A stretch of DNA of 64,000 bases from Agapanthus africanus (GCA_030015575.1 JASDDO010000026.1:195697739-195761738); one strand, 5' to 3'. Counted from the stretch's first letter, positions 49,283 to 60,740 are shown. Program-made: numbers and translations. The notes: generated from the sequence alone by a model not told the origin.

Positions 49283-51313
49283 TGTAAGTCCGTGTTGCCC
49301 ACCCCGGTGCTTACGGGGAGGCGGAAAACATAATAAAAAACGGATTTTTAATGACTTAGGCAACATGGACTAAGCTTGTGAGGATCTTTGCTAAACTAAA
49401 ACTAGCTAAAGTAAACTAACAACTAACAAAGTTGTAGAAAGGTTATACCTTTGGTCTTTAGTCCTTCTCTCCTTGCTCCTAGGTATGGTAGAAAAGGATC
49501 ACCTTGCTTGTCTTCTCCCGTCAAAGAAGGATCCACCCGAAAGCCACCACCTTTAGCTTCAACTCCAAGCTAGGAGTAACTAGAGTGCAAGAAATGCTAA
49601 GACTTGAACCCTAGAAGTGAGTAGAGAAGATCAAGAGAGGGTTTTTCTCAAGCTTTTTGTTTCTCAACACATGAGAGGGAGAGAGCTTGAGGGAGAGGAT
49701 GAGCAAGAGAGAGAAAAGAAATGAGAGAATGATTTATTTGTGAGCCTTTCTCACTAATATGTGTGTATATTTTTAATTGAATAATTAGCTAGATAATTAT
49801 CATGGTAAATCATGACATGACCATTATCATTTCAAATTGCAAAGATCAAAAAGCATCTTCCAAAAGAAATTATGATGGTCAAAGTGTCAACCTTGGTCAA
49901 CAAGTCAAAGAAGTCAAAAGGTCAAAAACCACAACCATGGATAATTATTAAACTAATTACTAATTAACAATAACACACACATAAAAATTAGGGTTAATAA
50001 AATGACAACAACCATTAACCCTAATCAAGGTCCTCTCCCTCAATCTCAAGCAACTGTGCATACGCACCCGCATTCGTGATCCAAGGAACACGAACACAAT
50101 GAGAAAAACCAATCTCAAATCATATACTAGGATCCGGCTTAAACCAAAGCCCGCTAGTATAGACTGTCCGGACAGCAAACGTGCACAAGTGCGCGGATGC
50201 GAACGAACCCTGTCGCAAAACCATGCGACCTCTACTCGTTTTGCCTAAAGGCGAATAGCTCTCTGTGTGGGACTCTAAAGACTCGACACTATGCTGGCAG
50301 TGGGTTTAACCACAGACCGCAAGCGGCACTAGCTGTACGTAACGGTCCCCAGGTAGATGTCGATAAGAAGACTGACGAGGTGAACCCCATCTGCTCTCCT
50401 ACTGAGCCTGTATGTGACAGTCTCCGTACAGTCCGGTCTGTTCGTCTGATACATCGCATGGCGGGCCTAGGGGGGCGGTGAACGTCAGTCCCCTAATAGC
50501 GGTACAAGTCGTGTCGGAGTGAAGCCCAGAACACCCTGAGATAACACTGGAAGCCTACCAGTATATCTCGCTTGCCCTGGCCAGGGACTACTCGTGTAAT
50601 GGCTCTCCTGGACACAGCGCGATGTCAACCCCCAATACCGGGAGAGACGAATCCTGTCTAACCGTCACTGCCTCCAAGTGCTTCGGGACTGCACCCAAAT
50701 ACTACCTGTTTGCACAGCTCCTTTGAGCCGTGGTAGGGTAGTAATCAAAGTGCAGTGGGAACACACTCGAGGCGAAGTGACAGTGTCAAGTCAGCGGACT
50801 AAGCTGTACTCATGTCACCTGGGAACTGATAACTGACGATAGGTATATTACCAACCAACAGTTCCCGACGAGTCCTGTCCAGTGTACTCGTAACCTAACG
50901 AGCACCCGCATACTATCCCAAGTACGACGTACTAACGGCTGTGGGACAGACCGTCTCCCACACTGGGATGAGAAGCGCATACGCTAGTCTACTCCGGAGT
51001 ATCGATGCCCTGTCTCGATAGTCCAACGACCAGGGACCTGTATAAGGATGTGCTTATAGATTACCCAGCTCCCACGAGTGCGAGCGCCATCACAACGCTG
51101 GTAATCAAGCAAAGATCCTAAGGGCTCTACTAATATGTATACCAGCAATATGCTAAAAGAAACATATGCACATATTAAAGCAGAGACAAACCAAGTAGCA
51201 TACTACCATTTCGAGCAAGATTGTATATACAACTGTGAATATCCCAAGCTTCCATTAAGTAATATACAAGCTAGTATGATACAATAATGGCCTCTAGGGC
51301 ATATACACTAACA
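49283..51313 (-). repeat. 3' LTR of element H
   Basis: 2,031 bp. W-box cluster at 49877-49925, palindrome CCCTGGCCAGGG at 50575-50586, and TACTCCGGAGTA near 50991. Confidence 0.97.
49877..49925 (-). promoter_or_regulatory. W-box cluster, H 3' LTR
   Basis: Six TTGAC cores on the sense strand in 49 bp; five are full W-boxes (TTGACC or TTGACT). Confidence 0.6.
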
Positions 51314-51324
51314 ATCTCCCACTT
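51314..51324 (-). other. Polypurine tract of element H
   Basis: The minus strand reads AAGTGGGAGAT. The pol stop codon TAG (51330-51328) is three bases upstream. Confidence 0.94.
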
Positions 51325-51327
51325 GCA

Positions 51328-54300
51328 CTAAGGCCATGTACTGGCGTATCGAAGACCTATCATCTCGATCAGCCGCTCGAACTGAGTCTGGGGCAAGGCC
51401 TTGGTGAATGGATCTGCTGTGTTATCCTCTGATGCAACTCTCCGGACCTCGATCTCCTGGCGATCTACGATCTCCCTGATCAGGTGATACCGCCTTAAGA
51501 TGTGTCTGGATTTCTGATGGGACCTGGGTTCCTTCGCTAAAGCTATAGCCCCGTTGTTGTCGCAATACAGAGGTATTGGGTCAACAATGGACGGAACCAC
51601 CTGAAGTTCTTTCAAGAACTTCCTTATCCAGACAGCTTCTTTTGCGGCATCAGATGCAGCGATGTATTCCGCTTCCATAGTCGAGTCAGCAACGGTTTCC
51701 TGTTTGGAGCTCTTCCAACACACCGCCCCTCCATTGAGGGTAAAGACAAAACCCGACATGGACTTGGAATCATCCTTGTCACTCTGGAAGCTGGAGTCAG
51801 CAAAGGCCTCAATCTGCAGGTCTTTTCCGCCATACACCAAGAACATCTCCTTAGTCCTTCTCAGGTACTTGAGAATGTTCTTTACTGCTATCCAATGTTT
51901 CTCCCCAGGGTTTGACTGATACCTGCTTACCACACTCAGTGCATAAGCCACATCCGGTCTGGTACACAACATCGCATACATTATAGAGCCTACCGCAGAA
52001 GCGTAGGGTATAATAGACATGCGATCCCTCTCCAAATCAGTCTTGGGAGACATCTCTTTGGAGAGGGTGATCCCGTGACAAGCCGGTAGATTACCGCGCT
52101 TGGAATCTTCCATACCGAATCTCTTCAGTATGGTGTCGATGTACCTGGACTGCGAGAGTCCTAATATCCTCTTGGATCTGTCACGGTAGATCCGGATACC
52201 CAGAATGTAGGAGGCATCACCCAGGTCTTTCATGGAGAACCTGTGTGACAAGAACCCCTTGACAGATTGTAGCATAGGAATGTCATTTCCTATTAAGAGA
52301 ATGTCATCCACGTATAAAACGAGGAATACTACAGTTCTCGCTACAAATCTACAATAGATGCATGGTTCATCTGGATTTTTGATAAAGCCAAATTCTTTGA
52401 CCGTCTCATCAAAACAGATGTTCCAACTCCGCGATGCCTGCTTGAGTCCATAAATGGACTTGAGCAACTTGCACACCTTTCCGCTGCTCCCACCCTGAAT
52501 GAAACCCTCTGGCTGATCCATATAGACGCACTCTTCTAAATGACCATTTAGAAAAGCTGTCTTTACGTCCATCTGCCAAATCTCATAATCGTGGAAAGCA
52601 GCAATGGCAAGAAGGATCCGAATGGATTTCAGCATAGCTACTGGAGAAAAGGTTTCGTCATAGTCCAAACCAGGTCGCTGACGAAAACCCTTTGCCACCA
52701 GTCTAGCTTTATAGGTCTCAACCTGTCCATCTACACCAATCTTCCTTTTGAAGATCCACTTGCATCCTACGGGTTTTACCCCATCTGGAGCAATGTCCAA
52801 CGTCCATACTTTGTTGGTGTACATGGACTCCATCTCGGTCCGCATTGCATCCAGCCATTTTACCGAGTCGACGCTCTGAATGGCTTGCTGGAAGCTAGTA
52901 GGTTCATCACAATCCAGGATGCAGTCTTCTCTATCCCCGTCAATGAGAAAACCGTAGTATCTCTCGGGCGGATGAGACTGCCTACTACTCCTGCGGAGCG
53001 GCATAGGAATGTCCTGTTCTTTTGAACTTTCTGGTTCCACTAAACTTTCAGTAATAGTTTGTGGTTCTGGAATTTCTTCCAGTTCTATTGCGCTCCCACT
53101 TATTTCTTTTTCTATGAACTGATGTTCCAGAAAGTGGGCATTGCGAGAAACAAGGACTTTTTGTTCCTCTGCGTAATAGAAAAGATACCCCCTGGAGTTC
53201 TTTGGGTATCCCACAAACTTGCACAGTACTGAGCGTGCCTCGAGTTTGTCCACATGCTGCTTTTTGACATAAGCTGGACATCCCCAAATCTTCAAGTATT
53301 GAAGATAGGGTTTCTTCCCACTCCATAACTCATATGGTGTGGTAGGCACAGTCTTAGTGGGAACACGGTTCAAAAGGTATGCAGCTGTTTCTAGCGCATA
53401 TCCCCAGAAAGATCGCGGTAACTCAGCATTACTCATCATGGACCGTACCATATCCAATAGGGTTCGGTTCCGTCTCTCCGATACACCGTTATGTTGCGGG
53501 GTGTATGGAGGAGTAAGCTGAGAGAGAATTCCATTCTCTTTTAAGTAATTCAGGAATTCGGCACTTAAGTATTCTCCTCCTCGATCCGATCTTAGGATCT
53601 TGATACTTTTGCCGGTTTGTTTCTCTACTTCACTCTTATATTCCTGGAACTTTTCAAAAGCTTCGGATTTATGCTTCATTAAGAAGACATGTCCGAATCT
53701 TGAGAGATCATCCGTAAAAGTTATGAAGTAAGAAAAACCGCTTCGCGCATGTGTAGACATTGGACCGCACACGTCGCTGTGTACGAGTCCCAAGAGCTCG
53801 CTCGCTCTTTCTCCGTGTCCAGAAAACGGAGCCTTTGTCATCTTTCCTTTGAGACAGGATTGACAAGTTGCATACGATTGATATTCGAACGAATCCAAAT
53901 ATCCTTCAGTATGTAACTTAGTCAATCTTCTCTCGTTGATGTGACCCAGTCTACAATGCCATAAGAAAGTTTTATTAATTTCTGGAGACTTTCTTTTGTG
54001 TGTATTCTGGATATTGAAAATCTGTGGTTGGTTTAAAACGTAAATACCGTTGTTCAATGTACCTGACCCAATCAACACTTGATTAAGGTGAATGTTCACT
54101 ACATTACTTACAAATGCAAATTCATAACCTTCTTTAGATAATAAAGATACAGAAATGATATTACAGGTTGCATTTGGTACATAATAACAACTACGCAAAA
54201 CCAAAAAGTGTCCATCTGATAATCCCAGGTGATAGTCCCCCACGGCCTCTGCATCCATGCTAGCACCGTTCGCAACTCTGAGGGTCATGTCACCTGCCTT

Positions 54301-55278
54301 CAAAACTCTACGCTTTCTCAACGCCTGCAAAGAATTACAGATATGAGATCCTGATCCGGTATCCAATACCCAGGAAGTAGAGTTTATTGATAGACAATTT
54401 TCAATAACATACACACCTGAAGCTGAAGCTGCAACTCGCTTCAAATCCTGTGTTCTGGCTTTCCAAGCCTTGCAATCTTGTTTCCAGTGGCCACTTTTGT
54501 GACAATAGAAGCATTCTTCCTTCCCCACCAGCTTCCCCGCTACCTTTGTTGCTTTACCCTTTCCCTTCGTATCCACTTTACCGACACCGCCTCTTGGTTT
54601 GGCGGGGGCTTTCTTCTTCTTGCCCTTGGCTTTCGCCCTGGACCTAGAAGAGGAAGATCCTCCTACAAACAAAGTGGATGTCTCCCTACCCTTCTGTAGG
54701 GTGCCCTCAGCAGTCCTCAACATGTTCAGAAGCTCGGCAAGTTCTACCTCCTTTCCTTGCATGTTGAAGTTAAGAATGAACTGGGCGTAAGTGGAAGGAA
54801 GGGACTGGAGAATCAGATCAGTATAGAGTTCATTCTCCAACGTGGTCCCAAGGTCTGCGAGCTCCTCAATGTAGCCGATCATCTTAAGCACGTGGTCCGC
54901 TACCGATGATCCGACGGCCAACCTTGCCGAAAAGAGCTTCTTCGACACTTCGTATCTTGCGATACGAGACTGCTCTCCATACAGTTCTTTTGTATGGAGA
55001 AATATGGACTCTAGGTCCATATTCTCGTGCCTCCTCTGATGGTCATTGTCCATCGAGGCTAGTACGAGGCATTTGGCCCTCGCGCAATCTATCTCCCATG
55101 TCTTACGGATTTCAACATCCGCGACGCTGGAGGTGGGACCTGGGACAGGGGGAGCTTTGGTGGTAAGTATATACCCCAGCTTGTCATAAGTGATAGCCAT
55201 CTTGACATTCCTGAGCCAATCTTTGTAGTTTGGCCCTGTCAATATGTTTTTATCTAATAGTAACTTAAGTCCGGTCAT
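51328..55278 (-). CDS. gag-pol: Element H gag-pol polyprotein, intact
   Basis: 1,316 codons from MTGLK, the ATG 12 nt after the predicted splice acceptor and shared with B; six further in-frame codons lie upstream. Positions below count from that upstream ATG. Gag is 1-260 with a zinc knuckle CFYCHKSGHWKQDC at 262-275. Protease has LDTGSG with Asp 312. Integrase has H447, H452, C478, C481 and the triad D508, D571, E607 (35 residues between the last two). RT has Asp 910 and YVDD at 995-998. RNase H has D1167, E1208 and D1246, ending RYASTWP. Every catalytic residue I can check is present. One frame encodes all proteins, as usual for copia. It could also serve the gag-less elements in trans (inference). 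Confidence 0.97.
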   Translation of the reverse strand: MTGLKLLLDKNILTGPNYKDWLRNVKMAITYDKLGYILTTKAPPVPGPTSSVADVEIRKTWEIDCARAKCLVLASMDNDHQRRHENMDLESIFLHTKELYGEQSRIARYEVSKKLFSARLAVGSSVADHVLKMIGYIEELADLGTTLENELYTDLILQSLPSTYAQFILNFNMQGKEVELAELLNMLRTAEGTLQKGRETSTLFVGGSSSSRSRAKAKGKKKKAPAKPRGGVGKVDTKGKGKATKVAGKLVGKEECFYCHKSGHWKQDCKAWKARTQDLKRVAASASGVYVIENCLSINSTSWVLDTGSGSHICNSLQALRKRRVLKAGDMTLRVANGASMDAEAVGDYHLGLSDGHFLVLRSCYYVPNATCNIISVSLLSKEGYEFAFVSNVVNIHLNQVLIGSGTLNNGIYVLNQPQIFNIQNTHKRKSPEINKTFLWHCRLGHINERRLTKLHTEGYLDSFEYQSYATCQSCLKGKMTKAPFSGHGERASELLGLVHSDVCGPMSTHARSGFSYFITFTDDLSRFGHVFLMKHKSEAFEKFQEYKSEVEKQTGKSIKILRSDRGGEYLSAEFLNYLKENGILSQLTPPYTPQHNGVSERRNRTLLDMVRSMMSNAELPRSFWGYALETAAYLLNRVPTKTVPTTPYELWSGKKPYLQYLKIWGCPAYVKKQHVDKLEARSVLCKFVGYPKNSRGYLFYYAEEQKVLVSRNAHFLEHQFIEKEISGSAIELEEIPEPQTITESLVEPESSKEQDIPMPLRRSSRQSHPPERYYGFLIDGDREDCILDCDEPTSFQQAIQSVDSVKWLDAMRTEMESMYTNKVWTLDIAPDGVKPVGCKWIFKRKIGVDGQVETYKARLVAKGFRQRPGLDYDETFSPVAMLKSIRILLAIAAFHDYEIWQMDVKTAFLNGHLEECVYMDQPEGFIQGGSSGKVCKLLKSIYGLKQASRSWNICFDETVKEFGFIKNPDEPCIYCRFVARTVVFLVLYVDDILLIGNDIPMLQSVKGFLSHRFSMKDLGDASYILGIRIYRDRSKRILGLSQSRYIDTILKRFGMEDSKRGNLPACHGITLSKEMSPKTDLERDRMSIIPYASAVGSIMYAMLCTRPDVAYALSVVSRYQSNPGEKHWIAVKNILKYLRRTKEMFLVYGGKDLQIEAFADSSFQSDKDDSKSMSGFVFTLNGGAVCWKSSKQETVADSTMEAEYIAASDAAKEAVWIRKFLKELQVVPSIVDPIPLYCDNNGAIALAKEPRSHQKSRHILRRYHLIREIVDRQEIEVRRVASEDNTADPFTKALPQTQFERLIEMIGLRYASTWP

Positions 55279-55777
55279 CTTGAATGGTCGCTGCAATTAG
55301 GAGAGAGAAAAGAAACACTTTAGCATGATGCTCTTGCAAGTTTAGAGTGGTTTTTAGTTTGTCTAAACTGGATGGCTCCCACTGTTTCTCGAATCCCTTC
55401 TCAAACCATAAAGAAAAGGATTAGCCGGGATCATTCTCACCGTACAATACTTGCTTAACCGTTCAGCCAGGCCAGTGTCGGTACTTCGAGGGAGGTTTTC
55501 CAACGCTTTCGCGAAGTTCCTTAATTAAGTAACCTCTTTTCCCTGTGGGCGTAGCCCCGCTAACACCTTTCTAGGCACCTACTAGGTTTATAGCATTGAT
55601 CGTTAAGTGAGAGTTTTCCCGAGGAGTAGCATATACTCACAGTAGGATCGGGATCCAAATATCATTGCGTGATAAAACCGAAGGAATCCTACCAGAATTA
55701 TCACACTCCAAATGGTATGCAACGCTAGCAAGTTTCAGTACTTATGAAACTCCCGATGTGGATTTTTGCCCCATGCT

Positions 55778-55990
55778 CTTATGACCTTGGCGTGAGGTCA
55801 AAATGTCATAAGTCACATGTCAAGTTCTTCCCATCATTATCCTGGTTAATTTGAACCCACCCGTACCTACCCTTGACGTAGGCCAAAACGGCAGTACGAC
55901 TGTCTCAAATCAACGCATTCTATCTATGCAACGGATAAATATCCGGCAGCTACCAATCACTATGCCTTGGCGTGAGGTCAAAATACATAG
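55778..55990 (-). other. Triple-hairpin leader cassette, element H
   Basis: ATTTTGACCTCACGCCAAGG (sense) occurs twice, with a variant in the middle unit. Stems: CTTATGAC (55778-55785) with GTCATAAG (55805-55812), perfect 8 bp; CGTAC (55862-55866) with GTACG (55894-55898), perfect; CTATG (55970-55974) with CATAG (55986-55990), perfect. Confidence 0.8.
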
Positions 55991-57100
55991 CTTGAATACT
56001 ACCGAATATTTAACCGAAATGATGGAGGGCTACGGATGGTTTTGGCGAAACCGTGAACGTAGTGAACTTGATATAATCGATGGAACGAGATAGCTTTTAA
56101 AAGGAGTGGTTCAAGCTCCGCGTTTAAAAGTTTTAGTTTTGAAAAGAACCGAGTGGTTTTCAAAGTGTTCCAATCGACTTTTACTTGGTTTATTTCTTGC
56201 ATTAGTTCTTTTAATGCGTCCCATCATTTAATCCTACCATTGCAGAAAACAACCAAAATATGACGTACGCTTATGCCATTCGCATTCGCCACGGGGCCCC
56301 GTCATCACCCGTTAGGTTACTTAACTAACGACAGAGCGGGGGCTGGGCTAGCGCGGCTGTAAAACATAAGCAACGCCTAAATAGTTATTATATATAAATA
56401 TATAGCAATGATAGACATTACAGATCACAGATGAATACATTGGATATACTAGGAATCCGCAATGCGTTCGAGCCTGCAACGCAAAGCGGATTACACGGTC
56501 GCGGTGAATAGCCAATACCCCACCCAAGACCCCTACGGGTGCGGCAAACTACCCGCCAAGCACCCGAAGCGAAGCAACCTCCCTCACCACCGTGAGTAGG
56601 CCACTCGGCACTTCGAGATACCCGGTAGTTTGTGCACCCCCTCCATGGGTCTATCCTAGGAGCAAAAACAGTAAAAAGAATTATACAATGACGGCTACAA
56701 CCCCGACCCGGTTGTGCGGCCATACAAAGAATATTATTACATCAATTTACATGTTACAAATGAATGAAAGAAAAAAAACACTCATCTCACATCCAACCCG
56801 GCTATTCACCCGCGACAATCCAATCCATTCATATCCACAAACCAACAATCACAGATCACAGAGATGTATAACCCCGACTAATCGACTTATAGCGATTAGC
56901 CGACGTTCAATACATACAAGCATCACAGATATAACCGATATAGTTAAAGTGTAGTGAAGTTCCGAAAAATACGGATTTATAGGCCCCCAAAAGTAAATTT
57001 TAGTTCTGGAAAATCTGGGCACATATTATATATCCTAAAAATCCTAAAACCAACTCAGAAACAATCTGCACCAAAAACGATACAGAGAGTTGACAAGACG

Positions 57101-57145
57101 GCCGCGCTTCCGCGGCAAGAGCTTCCTTATGCCGCGGAACCGCGG
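57101..57145. repeat. GC-rich dyad, element H leader
   Basis: GCCGCGCTTCCGCGGC (57101-57116) and CCGCGGAACCGCGG (57132-57145), about 210-255 nt after the primer site. Confidence 0.78.
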
Positions 57146-57342
57146 TCCTCTTGGCTCCTCTCTGGTTCGTATTTGGTGGTGTTTCACACAAAACCCTGAG
57201 ACAATTTTACAAGTATACAGTTTTTTATTTTGAGCAGAAAAAATTTCAACAGAAAGTTGGATTTTGAAAAAGTTTGGTTTTAGGGTTTTTCGGTTTCGAA
57301 ACTTCGTTACACTTAACTACTTAGCTAGTTTGAGTTTAGTTA

Positions 57343-57355
57343 GGCTCTGATACCA
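57343..57355 (-). other. Primer binding site of element H
   Basis: The minus strand reads TGGTATCAGAGCC, a perfect initiator tRNA-Met match, one base from the LTR. Confidence 0.96.
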
Positions 57356-57356
57356 C

Positions 57357-59387
57357 TGTAAGTCCGTGTTGCCCACCCCGGTGCTTACGGGGAGGCGGAA
57401 AACATAATAAAAAACGGATTTTTAATGACTTAGGCAACATGGACTAAGCTTGTGAGGATCTTTGCTAAACTAAAACTAGCTAAAGTAAACTAACAACTAA
57501 CAAAGTTGTAGAAAGGTTATACCTTTGGTCTTTAGTCCTTCTCTCCTTGCTCCTAGGTATGGTAGAAAAGGATCACCTTGCTTGTCTTCTCCCGTCAAAG
57601 AAGGATCCACCCGAAAGCCACCACCTTTAGCTTCAACTCCAAGCTAGGAGTAACTAGAGTGCAAGAAATGCTAAGACTTGAACCCTAGAAGTGAGTAGAG
57701 AAGATCAAGAGAGGGTTTTTCTCAAGCTTTTTGTTTCTCAACACATGAGAGGGAGAGAGCTTGAGGGAGAGGATGAGCAAGAGAGAGAAAAGAAATGAGA
57801 GAATGATTTATTTGTGAGCCTTTCTCACTAATATGTGTGTATATTTTTAATTGAATAATTAGCTAGATAATTATCATGGTAAATCATGACATGACCATTA
57901 TCATTTCAAATTGCAAAGATCAAAAAGCATCTTCCAAAAGAAATTATGATGGTCAAAGTGTCAACCTTGGTCAACAAGTCAAAGAAGTCAAAAGGTCAAA
58001 AACCACAACCATGGATAATTATTAAACTAATTACTAATTAACAATAACACACACATAAAAATTAGGGTTAATAAAATGACAACAACCATTAACCCTAATC
58101 AAGGTCCTCTCCCTCAATCTCAAGCAACTGTGCATACGCACCCGCATTCGTGATCCAAGGAACACGAACACAATGAGAAAAACCAATCTCAAATCATATA
58201 CTAGGATCCGGCTTAAACCAAAGCCCGCTAGTATAGACTGTCCGGACAGCAAACGTGCACAAGTGCGCGGATGCGAACGAACCCTGTCGCAAAACCATGC
58301 GACCTCTACTCGTTTTGCCTAAAGGCGAATAGCTCTCTGTGTGGGACTCTAAAGACTCGACACTACGCTGGCAGTGGGTTTAACCACAGACCGCAAGCGG
58401 CACTAGCTGTACGTAACGGTCCCCAGGTAGATGTCGATAAGAAGACTGACGAGGTGAACCCCATCTGCTCTCCTACTGAGCCTGTATGTGACAGTCTCCG
58501 TACAGTCCGGTCTGTTCGTCTGATACATCGCATGGCGGGCCTAGGGGGGCGGTGAACGTCAGTCCCCTAATAGCGGTACAAGTCGTGTCGGAGTGAAGCC
58601 CAGAACACCCTGAGATAACACTGGAAGCCTACCAGTATATCTCGCTTGCCCTGGCCAGGGACTACTCGTGTAATGGCTCTCCTGGACACAGCGCGATGTC
58701 AACCCCCAATACCGGGAGAGACGAATCCTGTCTAACCGTCACTGCCTCCAAGTGCTTCGGGACTGCACCCAAAAACTACCTGTTTGCACAGCTCCTTTGA
58801 GCCGTGGTAGGGTAGTAATCAAAGTGCAGTGGGAACACACTCGAGGCGAAGTGACAGTGTCAAGTCAGCGGACTAAGCTGTACTCATGTCACCTGGGAAC
58901 TGATAACTGACGATAGGTATATTACCAACCAACAGTTCCCGACGAGTCCTGTCCAGTGTACTCGTAACCTAACGAGCACCCGCATACTATCCCAAGTACG
59001 ACGTACTAACGGCTGTGGGACAGACCGTCTCCCACACTGGGATGAGAAGCGCATACGCTAGTCTACTCCGGAGTATCGATGCCCTGTCTCGATAGTCCAA
59101 CGACCAGGGACCTGTATAAGGATGTGCTTATAGATTACCCAGCTCCCACGAGTGCGAGCGCCATCACAACGCTGGTAATCAAGCAAAGATCCTAAGGGCT
59201 CTACTAATATGTATACCAGCAATATGCTAAAAGAAACATATGCACATATTAAAGCAGAGACAAACCAAGTAGCATACTACCATTTCGAGCAAGATTGTAT
59301 ATACAACTGTGAATATCCCAAGCTTCCATTAAGTAATATACAAGCTAGTATGATACAATAATGGCCTCTAGGGCATATACACTAACA
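57357..59387 (-). repeat. 5' LTR of element H
   Basis: 2,031 bp, about 99.9% identical by eye to 49283-51313. Palindrome CCCTGGCCAGGG at 58649-58660. Confidence 0.97.
57951..57999 (-). promoter_or_regulatory. W-box cluster, H 5' LTR
   Basis: Identical to 49877-49925. In this LTR it would lie upstream of transcription; an A+T-rich TATA-like stretch (TTAAAAATATACACAC, sense) follows about 100 bp downstream near 57850-57835. Confidence 0.62.
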
Positions 59388-59392
59388 GCTTC
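59388..59392. repeat. Right TSD of element H (GCTTC)
   Basis: GCTTC after CACTAACA. G's integrase remnant resumes here. Confidence 0.96.
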
Positions 59393-60740
59393 AAGCTTGT
59401 CCGGATTTTGCTTTTAGACATAGGCCGGAAAACCCCAAATCTTAACTAACTTAAGATATGGGCTCTTCCCTTTACATATCACATATGAAGTGGTAGGCAA
59501 CTGATTTGATTTGAACCCTATTCAATAGGTATGCAGCTTCTCAAGTGCATATCTCCCAAAATGAAATAGGTAACTTAGTAGTACTCATCATAGAGCACAC
59601 CATATCATATAGGGTGTGATTGCTCCACCCCGATATACCATCGTGCTATGGTGTATACGGAGGAGTAATGCTGAGAGAGATTCTCATTCTCCTTTAGAAT
59701 AATCCAGGATTTCCGTGCTCAAGTATTCTCCTCTTTGATCTCATCAAAGGACATAATACTTATACCCGTATTTTGGTTCTCTACTTCTAACTTATATTCT
59801 GTGAATATCTCAAAAGGTTCGGACTTGTGTTTCAACAGGAACATATGTCTGAATCTCGAGAGATTATCAGAGAATGTAACGAAGTACAAAGAACCAGTCC
59901 TGGCATATGTAGACAGGGGACCTTACATACATCAACATGTATCATCCCAAGAGTTCACTAACTCTTTCTCTGTTTCCAATAAACAGAGCTGGTGTCATTA
60001 TATCTTTATGACATGACTGGCAAGTTTCACAAGATGTAAATTCAAACTAATTTAAATATGCATCTACATGTAACTTTAGCTAGTCGGGTCGCATTGATAT
60101 GACCTAGTCTACAATGCCTCAAGAAGGATTCGTTCATTTCTGAACTTTTCCTCTTTTGTGTGTTCCGTATACTAAGAACTGTAGTTTGATTTAGAACATC
60201 AATGCTTTTAGATAACGTGCCTGAACCGATCAACTTTTGATATAGGAAATGTTCAAAACATTATCCAACAATACAAAATTTTATCATTTCTTTACTATTA
60301 AAGAGAGTGATATGATTTTGTATATCAGGTTCGGTATCTAATAACATTCGTTCAGAATCAATGTATTTGGAATACAGGGTGACAGTGACCAACAGACTTG
60401 GCTGCAACACTTGCCCCGTTTTCTGCCTCATGAAACTTATCACCCGTTCTCAGTTCTCTACCTATCTGTAGCCCTATGTAACAGATTACATATCTGGGAT
60501 CCTGATCCGGTATCATATACCCAGGATGCGGAGGATACTGAGAAACAGTTTTTTGTAACGAACACACCCGAAGATGATGCATCAGCATGCACTCTCTTCG
60601 TTTGGGCGGCACGGGAATTCTGGTAATCCCCAATTTCCTGCTCTGTCTTATAACAATTATAAGTTGGAGCGGGACCAACGTTCCCCAGCTCAGTATAACA
60701 AGCGGGTTCGGTCAATAATCCGTATTATTATCTTGATTAA
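59393..60740 (-). pseudogene. pol: Element G integrase, protease and head remnant
   Basis: This continues the pol remnant after H. Integrase pieces run 59400-60200 in several frames (a SFLRHCRLGHINATRLAK piece near 60110 shows the HHCC region), protease is near 60510 (WVYDTGSGSQIC), and the gag-less head (CYTELGNVGPAPTYN) near 60680. Stops and frameshifts are spread throughout. The head matches F and E, not Gag. Confidence 0.88.

Larger units (their letters stand above)
55291..57522 (-). other. 5' leader of element H with a predicted 2.2-kb intron
   Basis: It ends at a strong acceptor: TTCTTTTCTCTCTCCTAATT then GCAG, with CTAAT as possible branch point. The candidate donor is AAAG then GTATAACC at 57522, inside the LTR 165 nt from its end. 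Between them lie the primer site, GC dyad and hairpin cassette, so splicing would remove signals needed for replication and leave a short 5' UTR before gag. Donor and acceptor recur in all seven copia elements. No other gene is visible. Splicing itself is a prediction. Confidence 0.55.
49283..59387 (-). mobile_element. Element H: complete, apparently intact Angela/BARE-type copia element
   Basis: 10,105 bp with two 2,031-bp LTRs (49283-51313 and 57357-59387) in which I find two differences by eye (50289 against 58363, and 50700 against 58774). TSD GCTTC on both sides, perfect primer site, polypurine tract, and an unbroken gag-pol frame. All cis and trans parts of an autonomous element are present. 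It is the youngest insertion in the window and lies in G's integrase remnant. Confidence 0.98.
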
